Of a stretch of 64,000 bases of DNA, positions 45,301 to 59,063 are shown in pieces. A program made the translations under genes and the position numbers. The DNA comes from Hirsutella rhossiliensis (lineage: Eukaryota > Ascomycota > Sordariomycetes > Hypocreales > Ophiocordycipitaceae): contig NW_025408667.1 in NCBI RefSeq assembly GCF_020360975.1, forward strand, positions 1,550,001 to 1,614,000, written 5' to 3'. Position 1 is the first letter of the stretch, and each line of letters starts with the position of its first letter. The notes under the pieces were generated by a model. It was not told where the DNA came from. It searched no databases and was given only the letters and a program-made list of their open reading frames with translations.

Positions 45301-48300
45301 ACTATATAGGAAATAGCTACCTAGCTCCTAAGAAATTTTTTTTAGGCTTTAGTAATAAAAGTTAAAGAAGATAACCTAGGAGCTACCTAATAATTATAGA
45401 GAGAACCCCTTATAGATACCCCGACGGCCGAGATTCTCTTACTAAGAGGTAAGATCCTTAGTTATAAAGGGGGCGCTAACTAAGTCCCTAACCTAGCCTA
45501 CGCTAGTATAAACGAGCCCTTAATAGTACTAGTACGATAGTAATTAATTATAGACGAAGGAGATAAGGCGATTCTAGCTATTAGATCTAAGATAGTAAAA
45601 GAGATTATTAAAGTTATAGTTATAGAGGCTATAAGAGAATTTAAGAAAAATATTATTAGAGCTAGAAAGAAGTTTAAAAAGATCTAGAAGGTTAAAGTTA
45701 AGATAAGGAGGAAACGACCTATTAGATTATATAATCTAAGAGTTAATACTCTCTTTAAAAGAAAAGTAGATAAGATTAACCCTATTAACGATGCTCTATT
45801 AAACGGCTCGATGCTAGAAGGGGACCCTAACTAAAAGAAGACTAAATAGAATACCGTTAAAGATAAGATATAGCTTAGACCCTACCTAGAACACTTAATA
45901 GGAAAATTCTTAAGTATATAGAAAGGAAAGCGGCTAATATAAGAAAGACTTAAAATAATTTACGAATAATTTAAGGGCTTTCTTATAGAGGTAGAAATCC
46001 GGATCTTCGATAGTATTCTATTTAATAGGGAAGTAGCGTTATCCTAGGACTTTATAGAAAGAGGTAAAGTCGACCTAGCTATAGCCCCCTTATAGGTTAT
46101 TAGGATAATAGAATATAAGGCATAGTAAGTAGCCTTAATCCCGATCCTAAAAGCGATAAAGTAGAAAGTTATCGATATCCTTAAAATTAGACTAGAAATA
46201 GGAGTCCTTAAAGAAAGGCATAGGCCTTATAAGAACCCTTTTTTTCTAGTAGTAAAGAAAGATAGAGGACTACGCCTAATTAATTCCGCTATACGTATAA
46301 ATGCCGTTATAATAAGAGATACGAACCTACCGCCGAATATAAATAAGTTTAGCGACTACTTCTCGATATATAAGATCCTTTTCCTCCTAGACCTTTTTTT
46401 AGGCTATAATTAGATCCCTCTTAATATTAAAAGCTATAACTTAACGATATTCGCGATACCTATTAGCCTCTTATATATATATATACTCCCTTAAGGGGCT
46501 ATAAACTTAGTTAGCTAATTTATAAAGATAATATAAAGAATCCTATAAGACCTTATACCGAATATCTATAGGAATTTCCTTAATAATATAAGTATTAAGG
46601 GGCCTAATATAACGTATAATAATAAAGAGGTAGCGCTAAGAGTAAGGAGATTTATCTTTAAATACTTTATTAACCTCGATAAAGTCCTAATTAACATCGA
46701 ACTCTTTAGTTATACGATTATAGGGGCTAAATCGAAATTCTACTAGTAAGTAACCGAAGTTATCGGTTATATTTATAGAATAAATAAAAGGTGCCCCGTA
46801 GAAGCTAAAGTTATTAAAATTAAGGAATAAATAAGATACCTTAATATAATATATATTAAAGCTTTCCTTAGTATCGTAGGATACTATCGAATCTAGATTA
46901 AATAGTTCGCTATCTTAGTAAAACCCCTTATAAACCTACTAAAGAAAGAAGTCTATTAGGAATAAGGAGACGAATAAGTAAAAGTAATAGCTGCCCTTAA
47001 GAAAGCTATTACTAATCTAGTCTTTCTAGTATCCCTTAACGTCGGCCTAAGAAGAGGAGATATTATTTTAATATATAATACTAGTCTACTCGGCTAGGGG
47101 GCAGTCCTAATATAAATCGTTAATAGAAAGAGGCGCCCTATAAGGTTTAAAAGTAGAACGTAGTTACTAGTAGAAGCTAAATATAATACGATAAAGAGGG
47201 AGTATAAGGCTATATTAAGTGCGCTTAGGAGACTAAGAATATACCTATATAGTATATATTTTATCTTAGAAACTAACGTATAGGTCCTAGTCGATTAACT
47301 AAAAGGTGCCCTTAAAGACGTCCCTAGAGCTATAGTAACTTACTAGATAAGCTATATTTTCCTCTTTAACTTTACTATACGATACGTTAAAGGTAAGAAG
47401 AATAGTATAGCTAACGGACTCTTAAGAAAGCCTAAAGGACCTTCTAACGTATTAGATAAGGAAATAGAAAGCGATATTAAAGAATTTATAGACTTCTACT
47501 TAAACGTAGTATAAGGGACTAAGCTATAAGGGGACTACTTAAAGGAATCGAGGATAATTACGGACTTCCTTTAAACGTTAAAACGGCTAGAGGGCCTTTC
47601 TAAATAAGACTATAGGAAGCTACGTCTAAAGAGTCTAAATTTCTATATTAAAGATTAGAAGCTTTAGCGACTCCCTAAGAAAGAAGAAAGGGGACCTATA
47701 CTAGTCGTAGACGACCTAAAAGAACGGAAAAGGATTATCGTAAAGTACTACGCGTAAATAGGATATAAAGAACGATAAGTTATATATACGTTCGTAAAGA
47801 ATAAGTATTAATAGGCTAGCCTTTAGAATAATATTTATAGTATAATCTCTTCCTATAAAGAATACTAATACTTTACGACTAAGAGACCCTAGGAAGTTAT
47901 AACCGCGACTATGCCTAGCTACCCTATAAGTAAGATTTACTTCGATAGCTAGTATATACTATTTAATTATAGGTATTCGTACCTTATAGAAGTATAAGAC
48001 GACCTTACTAAATAGGTAGAAGTAACCTTAGTTAAGGAAATTACCGTAGGAGCTATAACTAAATTTATACTCTTTATTATTTATAAGTATAGCGTAATAC
48101 TATATACTATAATCGATAAAGGGCCCAAAATAAAAAAAGACTTTAAGTATATCTTAAAGGATATAGGCGTTAAAGTTATTTAAACTTTAGTATATAATCT
48201 AAAAGCGAACGCAGTAGTAAAATAAGGGTACTAAAGGTTAATAATAGTACTTATAAAAATAGTAGAGAAAAAGGGTAAGTAGATTAAATACCTTAACTAA

Positions 48301-48800
48301 GTAATCCTTATAGACCGAATAGTAGTTAGAGAGTCTTATAGAATATTAGCTTTCTACCTACTATATAAATAAGAACTAGTACTACCTCTTAAGGTAGAAT
48401 ACCTAACTTAGCGACTAATCGACTAGGATAAAGTAAAAATAAGAGAAGAATTATTTAAAGTATAAGTATAAGTTTTAAAAAGGAAAGAAAAAGATATAGA
48501 AGAAGCTAAGAAAAGAGTAATAAGATATCGGAATTAATTAATAGAGAGGACGGATAAAGCTAATAAGTATATAATAAGGAAAGAAAGCCTATAACCTAAA
48601 GACCTTATCTTACTATTCGACGTAAGATAATTAAATAATCTAGGGAGGCAAGCTAAGTATTAGATAAGGTAGAACGGCCCCTTTTAAGTAGTATCGCGCT
48701 TAGAGTAGTCTAGGGCGTATAGGATTAAGACTTTAAATAGAATCGTACTTAATAAGATAATCCTAGGAAAGTATTTAAAGAAGTTTAAAAAGGATAAGGA
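42322..48800 (+). pseudogene. G2 gag-pol (part 3' of the G1 insertion), RIP-broken
   Basis: gag ends near 43.65 kb with a zinc knuckle in which Cys and His codons are partly TAT (CFYYSEEGYYPNKYKV). Protease near 44.87 kb reads ALIDTRSKGNLIT. Reverse transcriptase has NLPPNINEF, LLDL-type and YTLPRGAINS-like blocks at 46.3-46.6 kb. RNase H at 47.07 kb has DTSLLGWGAVLI-like residues. Integrase at 47.6-48.3 kb has YFDSQYILF and IDKGPK, with the catalytic Glu codon apparently GAA to AAA near 48.22 kb. The 5' end of gag lies left of G1 (33976-34396). Confidence 0.8.
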
Positions 48801-50091
48801 AGGTTAGTAGTGCTCTACTAAGGATAACTAGTTACTTTAGGATAAGATTACTCTCGATAAGAGGAGAAAGGAAGAAATAATAGATAAAGTAAATAATTTA
48901 CTACTCCTACTAAGTAGAGAAGCCTTAGATTAGATAGTACTACGGTTATAACGACTCCTTAATAAACCTTAGAAGGATTAAAGCTAGGAAGAGGAAGAAG
49001 AGTAACTATAAATACCTAAGAAAGGCCTAAGGTATACGATTAAGGTTTAGCTACCGTAACTTAATAAAGTAAAAAAGGATTTCTACGTAGGAGCCCTAAG
49101 GACGCTAATCTAATAAGAAAAGGAGGAGGTAAAAAGGAGCTAAAGAGGAAAAGGCGGTAAAGATAAAAATCTATAACTATTATAAGAAGTACGCTAAAAC
49201 CTAACTAGTAACCCGGGCACCGTCTAACTATCTAATTAAAGGACGACTATAGTAGCCGAGATATTTATAAGCGCCTTACCTACTACCTTACTATTTTAAA
49301 TTTTCTACTTAAAGCTCCTTAAGTAGATAAAGATAATATTTCATACCCTTCCTTAATAATAACCTACCCTTAACTACCTTAAAGAAGACGAATAAAGATA
49401 TAATTAAATAATAGAGTAAAAAAACGAATATTCTTACTACCTACCTCCCTTAAGAATAGGATTTTTTACTTTATAGATAGGGACGTTTATTCTTTATTAT
49501 AAAGGGGGAGACCCGCCGTAGCGAAAATAGATACGCCTATAAGATAAATTTTAATATATTTTTAACTTACTAGATTAAACGCGTATAACCTTAAGAGAAA
49601 AACTTTTACTATTAAAGATAGCGACTAAATAAGGCTACCTACTCCCGGTAAACCTATTATAAATTACTATAAAGCGAACTTAAAGACTATCTAATTATTA
49701 CTTAAGAGAGAGCTTATTAAACCTATATAATCTCTTTTTAGGTAAAACGGGCGTAAGGTTAATTTCCTCCCCTTCCTTTAAATCCTTAGTAAGACTAAAG
49801 GGATTAAGGATATTATAAAGAAGATAAAGGGCGGTCTTATTACTAATATACTTATTATAAAACTTATTAGTCTTAAGGTCGGTATAGAAATTATAACCGT
49901 ATATATAGTTAGCGAATCTATTAAGGTCGTAAGTAGCCCTATAGTATCTAAGGAAGTGCTGCTATTTATAAACGGGCGCCTTAGTTAAATCCTAGACATA
50001 GTTAGCGTAAGAACCGCTAGTAGTACCTAAAAGAGAGATATACTTATAAAAAGGAAATATAATATACTCGTAAGCGGAAGTTATAGTTATT

Positions 50092-50880
50092 TAATAAGTT
50101 TAAATATACCTTTAATAAAGGCGAGGATTATAAGTTCTATATAAAGTAATTAGGACTACTTAAGAGTATTCTTACCGCCTTAAACTAAGCTAAGAAAAGA
50201 AGTATCTACGCGAATAAGCGATTTCTATAGGGATATAGGTTACTAGCCGACGTCTATAATAAAGGGTATAGAAGACGATTTAATTATACCGACCTAGCGT
50301 GCTCTTAAGAAAGTAAGAGAGAGGAGAGCGACTACGCGCTTTAATCTTAACGATATTAAGAGCTTTTAACGGAACCTATAACTAAAAGGCAATTTCTATA
50401 TAAATTAGAAACCCTTAATAACCGATATTATTTCTACTATAGACCTAGGTCTTAAAGTAACTATAGATCTATAAAAGAAGACGGTTAGAACGAGCTAAGC
50501 GAGATTAAATAAGTTAGATAGTCGTTACTTAAAAGTACTCTATATAAAGAGGAAAGACCTTAGTATAATAATTCTAAGTAAGAAGAGTAGTAGTAACGAG
50601 GGAAGGTTATAGAAGAGTAGTTAAAAAGAGGTTAACGATATCTAGTAGCTCTTTAGTTTTAAGCTTAGCGGTCTTATAAGATATAATAAGGAAAAAGAGG
50701 TAGTCGTAAAAGGAAAAGATAAGAGGTAGCGGTCTAGAGAAATAAAGAAGATAAAAGAAAAAAAAGGAAAAAGAGGAATAGAAAGAGTAAAGAGGAGAAA
50801 AAAAGGTAGAGATTAAATAGCTTACTAATCGATAACTAGTAAAAGAAGCTATTTAGGCGTAACCCCTAAATACGCTTAAG
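50092..50880 (+). pseudogene. G2 extra ORF A, unknown, RIP-broken
   Basis: A plus frame after pol, open once TAA/TAG are read as Gln (NKFKYTFNKGEDYKFYIKQ...). It is basic and Lys/Arg/Gln/Glu-rich towards its end, where a coiled-coil or nucleic-acid-binding tail is likely. The same frame exists in the left copy near 750-1510. No family recognised. Confidence 0.4.
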
Positions 50881-51172
50881 ACCTTACTACTATAAAGGCC
50901 GGCTAAAGTAACTAATAACCGCGCGCTTTAATAACTATTTATTTCTCTCGCTATACCCTCCTTCTTCCTTCCTTTTTCTTCCTTCTATATATATATATAT
51001 ATATATACTTTATATACTTCCCTACTTATAACGATCCCCTCTACTAATATAACTCTTATATATATATATAATACCCTCTTAGCCTCTTAGCGTTATGACT
51101 TAAAACTACTTACCCTAACTATTTAATCTTATCTTCTCCCTCTCTTTCGCTTACTCTACCCTTTCCTAAGAT

Positions 51173-53710
51173 ATAGCGGCGAACCTAAATAGTATCCTAG
51201 GCCTAGCTATAGACCTCCCTAAGAATACCGCTATCTTCTTTAGTATATTACTATTTAGGAGTAGGAGCTCTATTTTACCTACTTACTACGGCGAAGTTAA
51301 AGTAGAAAGCGGCGAAGGGCGCTTCTACGCTAAAGATAAGGAAAAGTTTATAGACTAAGACTAACGAGACGTTTATAGGTAAAAGCAACCTCCTTAATAC
51401 GTTTATAAAGACCGTTAGCACCTAATACTAACGGGCCTTATTAGACGGCGGGATATTACCCTTAAAGACGCTCGGATAATATATAAAGGCGTTAAAAAGA
51501 TAAACGGATTTACTAAGAATAAGGCCTACTAAGAAAAGTATATCGTTAACGTATATAACTTTCTCTATAGAGCTATCGATAAACGATAGGCTATAAGCTT
51601 CGGCCTTAGCGCGATAATTAAGATCTTAATAAGAGGTATTAAGAACGCGGTATACCCTTTACCTTACCTACTATTAGTTTATACTAACTACTAAGGGGAA
51701 CCTATTAAAGATATAGAAGATAGATATATAAAGTACTATAAATACCTAAACGATAGGGAGTATCTAATTAAGTTTACCGCTCCTACCTTTAACCTTAGTC
51801 GCTTCGCGTATAAATAAAGGTATACGACTAAAGTTATTAACTTTTTAGTAAGACTAAATAAAGGGGGACTTTACTAGGGAGCGTTCTTCTAAGACTATAG
51901 GGAAGGAAACTTAGTTATTTTCGATACTTAGAAAGAGGGACGGTACGCTAGACTCTATACGTTCTTATAAGTATAGCGGTAGTTTCTTTATATCCTCTAA
52001 GTCCCTTATAACTTTACCTATACGCTAGTCTCTTATACCGCTTAGTAGGAAGGGTAGGAATATAGCTACTTAGCCTTAATAATAATCTAATACTAGGTTA
52101 AAGGTATAGTTAGGCTATACCTTAAGATAATTAAGTAGTAATACTTAAAGGTTAAAGTAATTTTAGAGTAAAGGTATAAGGTAATATAAGAAGCCCTATA
52201 GATAGATAAAATCTTATACTAAGACTAATATTTCTTTAAGCTAAACGAGAGGATAAGTATAAAAGGCTATATTAATAGGCTAATATATAGAATCTAAGCT
52301 ATCGCGGCGAACGAACTTAATTATATATAAGCGATATTATAGGGTAGCGGAGTTTCCTAGTAGTTTAATAGTAGGGTTAGACGACTATAAAAGATACTAT
52401 CTAATTAGGGTTTAACGACTTTTAGCGGAGTCTTTCCTACGAAGATTCCTAGGTATAAACGGATTTACCGATATAACCGTATTATTTTAGGAGATTAAGA
52501 AGAATAAGACCTCTAGGAGGTCCCGGAGGTAGTTAACCTCTAAGATAGGCCCGGTAAATAGAAACTACCGCTTTAAAGAGATATAGAACTAGCTTATATA
52601 GTAAGGAGAGCGAGAAAAGAGCTAACTACGCTAGCTACCCTTACGGAGTAACCTAACCCGATCGCTTAAGCTATACGCGGTTTCTTTACGAGACTCCTCC
52701 CTAAAAAGACCCCTAACTATCGAATCGCGCTAATAGGGATTAAGAATAGGCCTAGACCTTCGTTACCTTAAGCGTTAACTAAATTAAGCTCCTTATCTAA
52801 ACTAAGTAGCCTTTCCTTAAGTAACCTTAAGATAGGATCCTTACCTTAAAATTTATAAAGGAGAGAGCTAAGCGCCCTTATTAGTTCCCTTATCTATATA
52901 AAAACAATGCCTTTATTTTCCCCCTTAAATATATAGCTAATTAGGCTTACTCCTCGCCCGCTACTAACGATCCCTCTAAACGTATAAAGGAGCGAAAGAC
53001 TTATAACTATACCCCCGCCGATAGCCCGATAAGAAGCTAGTAAGGAAGAAAGGTAAATAGCGCGGCTGCTAACTCGCCCTAGGACTCCGAAATTACTAGG
53101 CGCTCGGTTAATTACCCTAAGGCTAAAGACTTTAGTAACGCCTACGGCGCGCCCTATTACTCCCTAGAAATAAAGTATAGTAATAGCTTCTCTAGCTATA
53201 GTCCCTATAATATTTATACTAGGCTTTAAACCCTCCTAGGTTAAAGGAGTTAAAAACCTAGGAATATATTAAAACTACCGCTAAGATATTAACGACTATA
53301 ATTCTATATATTTATATAAGACTACTAGTAACGCAATAACGACTAGTTTATAAGACTTTATAGCTTATCTAATCTAGCTATACCTAAAGCTATAGACTAG
53401 TAAAGATACTAACTACTTTATTTCCCTAATGCCCTTAGGAATAATAAGCGTAAATACTTAAGAGTATATATAAGGGGTAGTAGATAATTATTTAAAAAAG
53501 GAAGTATGCGAGTAAAGATAAGAAAGAGCTAAATAAGTAGCTTATAGGTAAAGGGAGGAATAAATAACGCGAAGGGAAGGGATTATAGTAAAGGAGAAAA
53601 GTTCTATTAATAGTTTATTTACTTACTTACGTGCTTAAGAAGAGAGCCTTACCCGTTATTATCGCGCCCTTTCTATTAGTATCTTAGGTCGGAAAGTTAC
53701 TAGGGAGGAG
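51173..53710 (+). pseudogene. G2 extra ORF B, about 846 codons, unknown, RIP-broken
   Basis: The frame starts at an ATA (ancestral ATG likely), continues A-A-N-L-N-S, and stays open apart from RIP-type stops until the purine tract. Segments such as KNAVYPLPYLLLVYTNY, FTAPTFNLSRFAYK and LNKGGLYQGAFF look globular. The last third is Arg/Ser/Pro-rich. There is no reverse transcriptase, integrase, helicase or membrane segment that I can see, so it is not an obvious env gene. The left copy is 1828-4365. Confidence 0.5.
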
Positions 53711-54091
53711 TTTAATAGGTAAGATCGTACCCTTATAGATATTAGCCCGTTAAAGGGATAAGACCCCTAGCGCCCCCCCCCCTTTCTTACCTCCTTTAAA
53801 GTATACTTAAAGGCTTTATAAAGACCTTAATTATTTAATCGGGCATCTTCCTTAATTATAGTTAATTTAAAATTTTGTTTTTCCCCTTTAAAGTAGAGGC
53901 CGCTAGTTACGCGACTCTAGTAAAGATAAAGAGGTATAGAGTAAAGAAATCTCTAAGACTTATATCTATAACCTAAGGCCCTTAGAGCTATATATAGGAC
54001 CGATAATTAGATAATTACGTAGTTAATTGCTCTACTAATCCTTAGCTATATACTACGTGTACTTTAGGTATATACCCTTATCCCCGTTAAA
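53711..54091 (+). repeat. G2 3' LTR
   Basis: 381 bp, preceded by AGGGAGGAG and followed by GTAA (54092-54095), the target duplicate. Confidence 0.82.
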
Positions 54092-54559
54092 GTAACTATA
54101 AGAGTTACTATAAGGAATACCTTTATAAGACGAAGCTACTAACTACTATATATATAGCGATAATAAAATCTATTAGTATTATAAAGCTAATCTCTCTTTA
54201 AGAGGAAGAGACTTTTAAGTAGTAGCTTTTAAAGCTTAAGACTATAATAGCTCCCTAAAGGGGCTATATAACTAACTATATTAGGAAGACCTATACGGTA
54301 TACCTAAGAGCCTTATTTACTAGGAAGCTACTAGCTTCTTTATAGCTAGCTAAGTAAGAAGAAATCCTTAAGGAAGCTAACTAATACTTCCTAATAAAAG
54401 CTCTTTCTAGCTAGTAGCTATAGGATATATCTCTACTAATAAAGCCTATTAGTAACGGTTACTTAACTATCTTTTAAGAAGCTAGCCGAGAACTAGATAA
54501 AGAAGCTACTAGAGTATAATAATAAGTAGTCTTATTCCTTTATAGCTAGCACTTAACCT

Positions 54560-57500
54560 AGATAGCTCGACCTGCTGCCCCTATAGCTGCTATAGCCCCT
54601 ATTACTATGGCCCCCGCTGCTACTACTGCTATAGCTGCTGCCCCTCTAGCTCCTCCTCCCTTAAGAGCCTTAACGCTATCTTTAACTATAGCTGCTGCCC
54701 TAGCCCTAGCTTCGTATCTTACTCCGGGCCCGGCCCTAGCCCCGTTAGTCCGTCCGGCCTAACTAGTCCCCTAATAGACCTTTTAGTCCGTTAGTCGAAA
54801 AATTAGGAAACTAGTCGAATTCGAACCTCTTCGTTAAAATTAGCAATAAGGTATAAAAAGGGGGGGTTTTTAAGCAGACCTTCTAAAAAGAGATAAGGAC
54901 TCCTTAAAGAGATAATAAACGAGGATGATTCGACCTACTTACTAAGCATATAAAAGGCCCTATCGGCTAGAAGACTACTAGTAGGTCTTTAAGGAGAGTC
55001 GACCTTCCGGAATTACGCCTCTTAAGGGACTAAAAGATATTATTAAAAAGTCTCTTAAGGAGGACCCCTTATTATAGAAGAAGATAGACGAGATTTAGGT
55101 TACTAAGAAATAGTAACTAATAATGCCGCTGCCCTTATTTAAGCCGTAAATTCGAGGAAAAATCGTTAGTATAGTAAATCCGGCCTTTATCTTCCCTATA
55201 GATTAATAAGGCTAAGACTAACCGTTAGAGCCCTCCGATTATCCCCTACGAAAATTAGCTATCCTTAACTCCGGTGCTTCCCTTAATATCTATAATACCC
55301 TCTTACGATTCTAGTCCTTTAAGAAGGCATAGAGGGAATACCTTATTACTAGGGAATTAACCGTATAGATAGAGGGATATAGAAGGGTAAGTTTTACGAT
55401 AGAATTACCTAATAGGTCTATATAAATTCTATAGCGAAAAAGGGTAGCTTTTAGCCCTTGATTTTTAACGAGCTTAATTTCCTTCTGCTTTCTTTAAGAG
55501 GAAGGAATCTTCTAAGATACGACGTCTAAGCCTACGAGGCTAGTCTAGAAGAATTAAACGATTAAGCTTATCGAGGAGAAATTTAGTTAATTTATTCTCG
55601 AATTCCGACCTATCCTTAAGAAGGAATCTCTTAAGAAGTTAGCTTTCCCTACTAAGAGGAATAGGTCTACTATAAAGGACCCTCTTCTAGTAGCCTAAGG
55701 AGACGGTCTTTTTTAGTACGTACGACTTAGTTACCTAGGCCCCCTAGCTTTATATAAGCTAAGCTAATAATAAAGTATACGAATAAAGGGCCTAAAGACC
55801 GTCGAATATAAATACTATAGCTAAGGAAAGACTAGGAGACGAATTTCTAGACGAACCCTTTTACGGCCGGACTAGCTATATAAGGAAATTTAAGTTAACT
55901 AAACCGATATCTCTAAGGACTAAGAAAGCTTTATTAAGGTAATATTTTTTATAGACGCTTTTTTAAGGATAGTTTTCCCTTATTTCTTATAGACTTACCT
56001 AAGTAAGTATAACTAGTTTACCCTCTAAGACTTTATTAACTAAATAAAATCCTACTTCGGCTATAAGGTAAAGAAGATACGGTTTAATAGAGAGCTATTT
56101 ATAAAGGATATCTTAAATTAGCTTTAAAAAAGGTATATTTTATACCTCCTATTAGTACCGAATACCTAGGCCTAGAACGGAGGGGTAGAAAGATTAAGGG
56201 GTATTATAATAGAAAGGGCCCGTATAATAAGACTTACTATAAGGCTTCCCTATAACCTTTAGAAGGAAGTCGTTAAGACCGCTTATTACTTATAGAACCG
56301 GACCCTTAGAAGGACTACCTAAGGAATAGACTAGAAATCCCCTCTTAAGCTCTTTATAAAGAAAAGGGCCTCGCTAGCTTACCTTTATACCTATAACTAT
56401 AAGGTATACGCTATAACTACTAATATATAGCTAAAAAGGAAGAAGAAAAAAAAGCTTAATCTTAAAGCCTTTATTAGTTACCTCGTTAGTTATAATTCTA
56501 CTAATATCTTTTAGATCTAGATTCCTCTTTTATAGAAGGTTATTTTAACTAAGGATATAATTTTCGACTAATCTAGCTTCTTCGATAAAAAGAGGGATTA
56601 ATAGCCCCTCTTACTCTTATAGCGTTAGCTAATTTAAAAGATCTAAATCCCCCCTTCCTAATAGTCTTAAGAAGAGGTCCTAGATAAGGAAATAGAAGAA
56701 GAAACTAACGTTAAAGTAGTTAAGGATAACGCTAACTTCGAAGAAGAAAAAGTAAAGGAAGCTACTAAATTAGATAATCTAGATAAAGAAGGAAACTATA
56801 GGAAAGCGTTAGAGCTAGAATACGCCTACCTTCCTACGCTTCCTCTTATAGAATAAAAAGAAGATCTAAAAGCAGCTTTTTCTATTAGTCTTCCTATCTC
56901 GACCCCTAAGGGGGTATAAAAGGCACCTCTCTTAAAGGATTACCTAGCTGCCTTTTTATCCTTACTTCGAAAAGCAAAGGAAGGTATAGGGCTTAATACG
57001 GTTACTAAAGAAGACTAACCTCTTTCTTATTTCGATCGTTTTTCTAACTTTTATCTAACGCCTATAGAAGACGGTTCCTATAGAGCATTTATAGTAGGCT
57101 AGCCTTTTAAGCCTCTATTAGTAAGGAAGGTATATAAAAGAGACCCCCTAGACCTACTAGTAAACTAAAAGCAGCTAGAAAAACACCCCTTTAAAGACTA
57201 GTTTTTCTAGGCCTAGAAAGACTACCTAGCCTTATATAAAGAGATAAGGTCCTTTAAAGAGGTCCTTAAGGAAAAGGTATAAGGAAAATAGGTCCTTAGC
57301 TATAAGTAGGTCTTTATCTATAAGACTAATAAATATAGCTTCCTTTAAAAGTATAAGGCCTAGCTAGTTATCTATAGGAATTAATAAGAAAAAGGGGATC
57401 TTCTTACTAAGGTAACTACCTTAGTAAGGATATTATTTCGGACCCTTATAGCTATAGTAGTAGAATTCGACCTTAAACTTAATTAAATAGATATAGTTAA

Positions 57501-59040
57501 CGCCTTTATTAACTACCTACTTAAGGAAGAAGAAGTTATCTATATACGCCTTCTACTAAGCTTTTAATAGTAAGGAAAGGTTCCATAGCTTTAAAAAGCT
57601 TTATATAAACTATAAAGATTACCTTTTCTTTAGTAATAGTATTTAATAGGTTCCCTTAAAGCCCTAAGCTTTAAGAAAGTCTCTTAGGAACCGTATATAA
57701 TATAGAAGGGTAAAATTATAGTCTTTTTCTACGTCGACGATATTATCTAGGCCTACTTAAAAGAGGAAGAAGTAATTACTAAGGAGGTTATAAAAGGCCT
57801 ATAATAAAGGTATAAGATAACTAAGCTAAGGGAGCTAAAGTAGTTCCTAGGGATTTAAATCCTTTAAAATAAGTCTTAATAGACTATCTAGCTTACCTAG
57901 GACGCCTATATCGATAAGGTCGCTTATAAATTCCTCCTTAATTTACTCGATAAGAAGCTTCCCTTTACGCCTATATTAAATAAAGAGCTTTTACTTAATC
58001 CGACCTTTTAAGCTAGGGAGTAAGAGAAACACCTATACTAATAAAAGGTAGGCTCCCTGCTTTTTTTAGGTATTTCTACTAGACCGGATATCTCTTTTAC
58101 GGTCTCCTAGCTAGCTAAGTATAACTAGAATCCTAGCCCTAAGCACTAAGAAGTAGTAGACTAAGCTATTCTTTATCTTTATTTAACGAGATTATATAGT
58201 CTATACTTAGGAGGGTAGGGAAGGAAACTAGCTACCGAAACCTTCCTTTATTTAAGCGATTCGTCCTTTACGGATAATTCCTTAGATAGAAAGAGCTTAT
58301 AAGGGTATATTATATCCCTTTTTAAAGGAACTATTACTTAGAAAGCTTTAAAGTAAGCTACTATAACGACTTTAAGTATAGAGGTAGAGCTACTAGCTCT
58401 TTTAAAAGCGTTAAAAGAAGCGATTTTCCTTAGCTAGCTACTAATATCTCTATAACTATAAATTCCGACCCTATTAGCTATAGAATATAATAATATATAG
58501 ACTATACGAATTCTAATAGAAAATATAAAGCTATTAACCTAGCTATAGTATATCGATATTTATTAGTATTAGTTACGCTAAGAGGTCTAAAAGGGACTTA
58601 TTTCTATCTATTAAGTTTTAATAGTATCGATAAAAGTAAACGGTCTTATAAAGCCCTTACTAAAGTAAAAGCTAGTTATCTTTTTATAGTAAATTAAGCT
58701 AGAAGACGTTTATAAAAAGCTATCCTTAGAGGCCCGCTTTAAGAGTTTATAAGAGGAGCTAATAGCCCGTATAAGAAGGTAACGTCTATAGCTAAAGAAA
58801 AGGAAGAGGTTTTCCCTTTAGAGGGCCCTTTATTTTAATTAGGTTTCTCCCTTTTAAGACGGCCCCCTTTCTTATAAGACTTTCCCCTCTTTAGGCCCCT
58901 ATTCCTTAAGTAGGTCTAAAAGAGCCTAAGGACCTAAAAGGGCCCTTACTTTCCTTAAGTAAAGGGATAAGTATAGAGCTAAGAACCTCCTCTATACGCT
59001 TACTAGCTTAAAGCTATATTAGCTATACTCTTACTAAAAG
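54560..59040 (+). pseudogene. Copia gag-pol (3' of the G2 insertion), RIP-broken
   Basis: The sequence starts with an Ala/Pro-rich run, about 54.56-54.74 kb. Protease near 55.25 kb has LNSGASLNIYNTLLRF (normally DSGAS). Integrase follows at 55.7-56.6 kb. Reverse transcriptase has FIYKTNKYSFL, AIVVEFDL-like residues and DIVNAFINYLLKEEVIYIRL at 57.3-57.55 kb, then FFYVDDIIWAY-like residues at 57.73 kb. RNase H at 58.2-58.45 kb has LSDSSFTDNSLDRKSL and IEVELLALLKALKEAIFL. Domain order and motifs are those of Ty1/Copia. Many RIP-type stops. Confidence 0.85.
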
Positions 59041-59063
59041 GGTAAGCTATAGCTAAGGGGGTA

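Larger units (their letters stand above)
33594..54091 (+). mobile_element. Giant Ty3/gypsy element G2 with extra 3' ORFs, split by G1
   Basis: LTRs 33594-33975 and 53711-54091 (about 382 bp, TTTAA...TTAAA), 4-bp target duplicate GTAA on each side, and the purine tract AGGGAGGAG just before the 3' LTR. G1 with its duplicate occupies 7920 bp of the 20,498, so G2 itself is about 12.6 kb, large for a gypsy. Order: gag (42.3-43.7 kb), protease, reverse transcriptase, RNase H and integrase (44.8-48.4 kb), then 4.4 kb with two long unknown frames before the 3' LTR. Heavily RIP-mutated throughout. Confidence 0.82.
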
